From positions 26,274 through 90,273 of IMG/VR virus record IMGVR_UViG_3300005527_000050: a stretch of DNA of 64,000 nucleotides. The stretch is one strand, 5' to 3'. Source of the DNA: a virus. Within the stretch, counting starts at the first letter, position 1. The number at the start of each line of letters is the position of its first letter. Below the pieces are notes generated by a model. The model had not been told where the DNA came from and searched no databases. It saw only the letters and a program-made list of their open reading frames with translations. The position numbers and the translations under genes were made by a program. Positions 62,345-64,000 of this stretch are shown in pieces.

Positions 62345-62530
62345 ATGACTAACACTTTCGACCGCGCACAACTCGTTGAAGATTACATTCAACAACTGAT
62401 TGAGGGAATGGACTATAAAACAATGGAGTGCTTTGTTTATGATACTATGAAAGAGAATCTTTCTAGTTATACTGATGAAGAATTGATTACAGAGGTTCAA
62501 GACTACTATCCTGAGCTGATTGAAGGCTGA
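62345..62530 (+). CDS. Hypothetical acidic protein, 61 aa
   Basis: Helical (FDRAQLVEDYIQQLIEGMDY, DEELITEVQDYYPEL), the style of small phage proteins of unknown role. Confidence 0.5.
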   Translation: MTNTFDRAQLVEDYIQQLIEGMDYKTMECFVYDTMKENLSSYTDEELITEVQDYYPELIEG

Positions 62531-62556
62531 TTCGCCATTTGCGAATAGAGAATGAG

Positions 62557-62727
62557 ATGCGCTCTAAAGACACTCACATTCCCAAACACTTTGCTACTCT
62601 CATGATTCAAACTCGTAAAGACTTCTTCATTCAAGTTCTCGATCAGTTTGCTACTAATGGTAACGAACTTCTGCAGATTCTGGATGACATCGAATCTGGC
62701 GAATGTGAATGCTTTCTCGAAGATTGA
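62557..62727 (+). CDS. Hypothetical protein, 56 aa
   Basis: ATG 62557. Helical with acidic Cys tail (ESGECECFLED). Confidence 0.5.
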   Translation: MRSKDTHIPKHFATLMIQTRKDFFIQVLDQFATNGNELLQILDDIESGECECFLED

Positions 62728-62773
62728 GCTCTAATTCTTTACACTTTTCCCAAACACTTTTCTTCTTTTTCTC

Positions 62774-62932
62774 ATGACTCTTCAAACTGCAATCTCCATG
62801 CTTCAGAGTGCTCGCAACGGCGCCGAAATGCTTGAGGTTCTTGATAGTCTCGCAGGTGGCTATGAGTACATCGAGTCCCCCATGATTGCTCAGGTGCTCG
62901 GAGTGCCCACGCTTGAACCAATGGAGTTCTGA
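62774..62932 (+). CDS. Hypothetical protein, 52 aa
   Basis: Helical (LQTAISMLQSARNGAEMLEV). Shares the LxxLDxIxxG idea with the preceding 56-aa protein; both may be related. Followed by a terminator. Confidence 0.5.
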   Translation: MTLQTAISMLQSARNGAEMLEVLDSLAGGYEYIESPMIAQVLGVPTLEPMEF

Positions 62933-62944
62933 TGATAGAATAGA

Positions 62945-62967
62945 GGGGGCTGAATAAGTCCCCTTTT
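62945..62967 (+). terminator. Terminator
   Basis: GGGGGCT (62945-62951), 5-base loop, AGTCCCC (62957-62963, one G-T pair) and TTTT. Confidence 0.75.
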
Positions 62968-62988
62968 GTGTCAACTTAACCCCGTAAA

Positions 62989-63016
62989 TTGACTTCAATT
63001 CGTCACAACTTACGAC
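62989..63016 (+). promoter_or_regulatory. Possible promoter
   Basis: TTGACT (62989-62994), 16 bases, TACGAC (63011-63016), directly before the ATG at 63017. The -10 is weak. Confidence 0.3.
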
Positions 63017-63145
63017 ATGAAGAAACGCTACCTGATTGCTGCATCAATTCTGCCATTGACTCTGCTTGTGTTCGCAACAGTTCGGGACAGTTGTGCTAAT
63101 CCCAGCTATGCCCAATACTTTACAGAATCATGCCAGACAAAATGA
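63017..63145 (+). CDS. Small exported or membrane protein, 42 aa
   Basis: MKKRYLIAASILPLTLLVFA hydrophobic signal or anchor, then a polar tail with two Cys. Overlaps the next start (ATGA). Confidence 0.5.
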   Translation: MKKRYLIAASILPLTLLVFATVRDSCANPSYAQYFTESCQTK

Positions 63146-63291
63146 CACAATCAAATTGGGCTGAGAATCTAACACCTGAAGAGCAACAACAAACTTACAA
63201 CGAGATCGTCAATTATCTCAAAGAAGAAGTGCTTTCACAGGTGTCAGAAAAGTATGACAAACCCATTGCCTATAAGTACAGAAACGTATAA
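63142..63291 (+). CDS. Hypothetical protein, 49 aa
   Basis: ATG 63142 (63130 in frame). Helical (TPEEQQQTYNEIVNYLKEEV). Confidence 0.5.
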   Translation: MTQSNWAENLTPEEQQQTYNEIVNYLKEEVLSQVSEKYDKPIAYKYRNV

Positions 63292-63294
63292 AAT
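63266..63294 (+). promoter_or_regulatory. sigma70-type promoter
   Basis: TTGCCT (63266-63271), 17 bases, TAAAAT (63289-63294) at the end of the upstream gene; AAGGA precedes the ATG at 63333. Confidence 0.5.
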
Positions 63295-63332
63295 AGTAAC
63301 GTACCTTCAACCACATTCAAGGACACACACTC

Positions 63333-63518
63333 ATGCAAACCATCAACAACAAAGTTACACGCTATCGAGTTACGTTAGACTTTACAGTTGATACATCTAA
63401 CTGTGTAAGTCCTAAGGAATGGAACTGGGCTCAACTTCTCGAACTTGGTAACAGCGAATCAGTCAATGAGGTTTATGTAGAGAATCTCGGAGAATATAAC
63501 ATTCGTAGGAGCAAGTGA
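63333..63518 (+). CDS. Hypothetical protein, 61 aa
   Basis: Beta-alpha-beta (TRYRVTLDFTVDTSNCVSPK, VNEVYVENLGEY). Not recognised. Confidence 0.55.
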   Translation: MQTINNKVTRYRVTLDFTVDTSNCVSPKEWNWAQLLELGNSESVNEVYVENLGEYNIRRSK

Positions 63519-63520
63519 AG

Positions 63521-63643
63521 ATGGGAGAAGATCAAGAGTTTTTTTACAACGAAATGATCGAACAAAGTTACTACGAAGAGGGAACGATTGACTGGGATGA
63601 TTGCTCTCAAGGTGCGACTGAAGTAGAGTCTTATGATCCATAA
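63521..63643 (+). CDS. Hypothetical acidic protein, 40 aa
   Basis: ATG 63521. Very acidic (EDQEFFYNEMIEQSYYEEG). Last gene I can support in the window. Confidence 0.5.
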   Translation: MGEDQEFFYNEMIEQSYYEEGTIDWDDCSQGATEVESYDP

Positions 63644-63728
63644 GCTTTCAACGGAGACAACAGCAAAGGAGGAGTGGAGTTACATTGCTTTAGTCCTCAA
63701 AGAGTTGTTATCAATGAGTTATGAAAGC

Positions 63729-63762
63729 TTTTCCACAAGGCTGTTGAAAAAGCTGTGGAAAA
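63729..63762. other. Inverted pair of DnaA-box-like sites
   Basis: TTTTCCACA (63729-63737) and TGTGGAAAA (63754-63762), 16 bases apart. TTTTCCACA equals the DnaA-box form I recall for Synechococcus oriC. Confidence 0.5.
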
Positions 63763-63853
63763 ATGGCTTTAAAATAAATGGCTAAAAAAACATGGCTTGT
63801 GTGAAAGCTTTCTCGTTTATGTTCTCTCTGTGGCCCCTCTGATGGCTTATAAA

Positions 63854-63898
63854 AAAGCCTCTGAGCCTTATGCTTATGTCCTCTAGAAAGCCTCTGAG
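63854..63898 (+). repeat. 12-bp direct repeat AAAGCCTCTGAG, two copies
   Basis: Copies at 63854-63865 and 63887-63898, 33 bases apart; a related CCCCTCTGATGGCTTAT occurs just upstream (about 63834-63850). Confidence 0.85.
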
Positions 63899-64000
63899 AC
63901 CTTGTGATCTAAGCGTGCAGGCTATCACACGACCGCATAAATGTCAAGAGGCACCTCACATAAGTCTCCGGGACCACACAATTTGAGCAACTTACCCCCC

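Larger units (their letters stand above)
63644..64000. other. Non-coding, repeat-bearing region, possible origin or control region
   Basis: No ORF of meaningful length on either strand. It contains an inverted TTTTCCACA pair, a 12-bp direct repeat with a third partial copy, and an AT-rich stretch near 63770-63800. A minus-strand TTGACA (63942-63947 complement) with TAGCCT 17 bases on is a weak promoter candidate. Confidence 0.5.

Noticed and set aside
63942-63971. Minus-strand promoter near the window end
   Set aside because: TTGACA is present but the -10 (TAGCCT) is poor, and no minus-strand gene follows.

Overview
The window looks like part of a T4-like cyanophage (marine or freshwater Synechococcus cyanomyovirus type). 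The grounds are a T4-type replication and late-transcription cluster (gp33, gp59, gp32), T4-type baseplate genes (gp4, gp48, gp53, gp54, gp26, gp51-like, gp27-like, gp5-like), and families typical of cyanophages (PhoH, DUF1825, a CP12-like protein, 2OG-Fe(II) oxygenases, a huge S74-terminated fibre). All calls come from reading the sequence; no database search was run. No photosynthesis gene (psbA, psbD, hli), integrase or CRISPR array was seen.

Layout: 1-1583, two related glycosyltransferases (the first cut by the window edge). 1612-6137, PhoH, an MGME1-like exonuclease, gp33, gp59, two tandem DUF1825 paralogues, and gp32 with its own sigma70-type promoter and terminator. 6171-11072, the only minus-strand block: gp53 with a large insert, gp48, an unknown protein and gp4. 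11101-24593, plus-strand late genes for tail tube initiator, hub, spike and fibre-like proteins, with peptidoglycan-hydrolase-like domains on the two proteins upstream of gp27 rather than on gp5. 24669-26814, small genes, three tRNAs (Ile-UAU, Leu-UAA, Thr-UGU), a 2OG-oxygenase-like and a Mom/GNAT-like protein. 26945-33454, a 2169-residue fibre-like protein ending in an S74 chaperone domain.

33739-63643 is a dense array of mostly tiny plus-strand genes (about 30-130 codons), usually joined by ATGA, GTGA or TGATG overlaps. It resembles the 'ORFanage' described for cyanophage S-PM2. Recognisable islands within it are an SPFH-like membrane protein, a hexapeptide acetyltransferase, a ParB-like/SF2-helicase/unknown trio, a TauD-like oxygenase, a minimal HExxH protease, a ligase-like nucleotidyltransferase and an RlpA-like protein. 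The array is divided into short operons by about 20 promoter units. Many of these combine an inverted repeat, a CGCC(A/G)A-type -35 region, a TATCTT-type -10 and a conserved GCCATGTTGAGAG start region. They resemble the 'promoter early stem-loop' (PeSL) cassettes of T4-type phages and are the most striking feature here. The last 360 bases are non-coding and carry an inverted pair of TTTTCCACA boxes, matching the cyanobacterial DnaA-box form, plus a 12-bp direct repeat.

Structural genes carry T4-like late promoters of the form (C/A/T)TAAATA. Early genes use TTGAC(A/T)-N17-TANNNT or the cassette promoters. This fits an early small-gene takeover region beside a late virion region.
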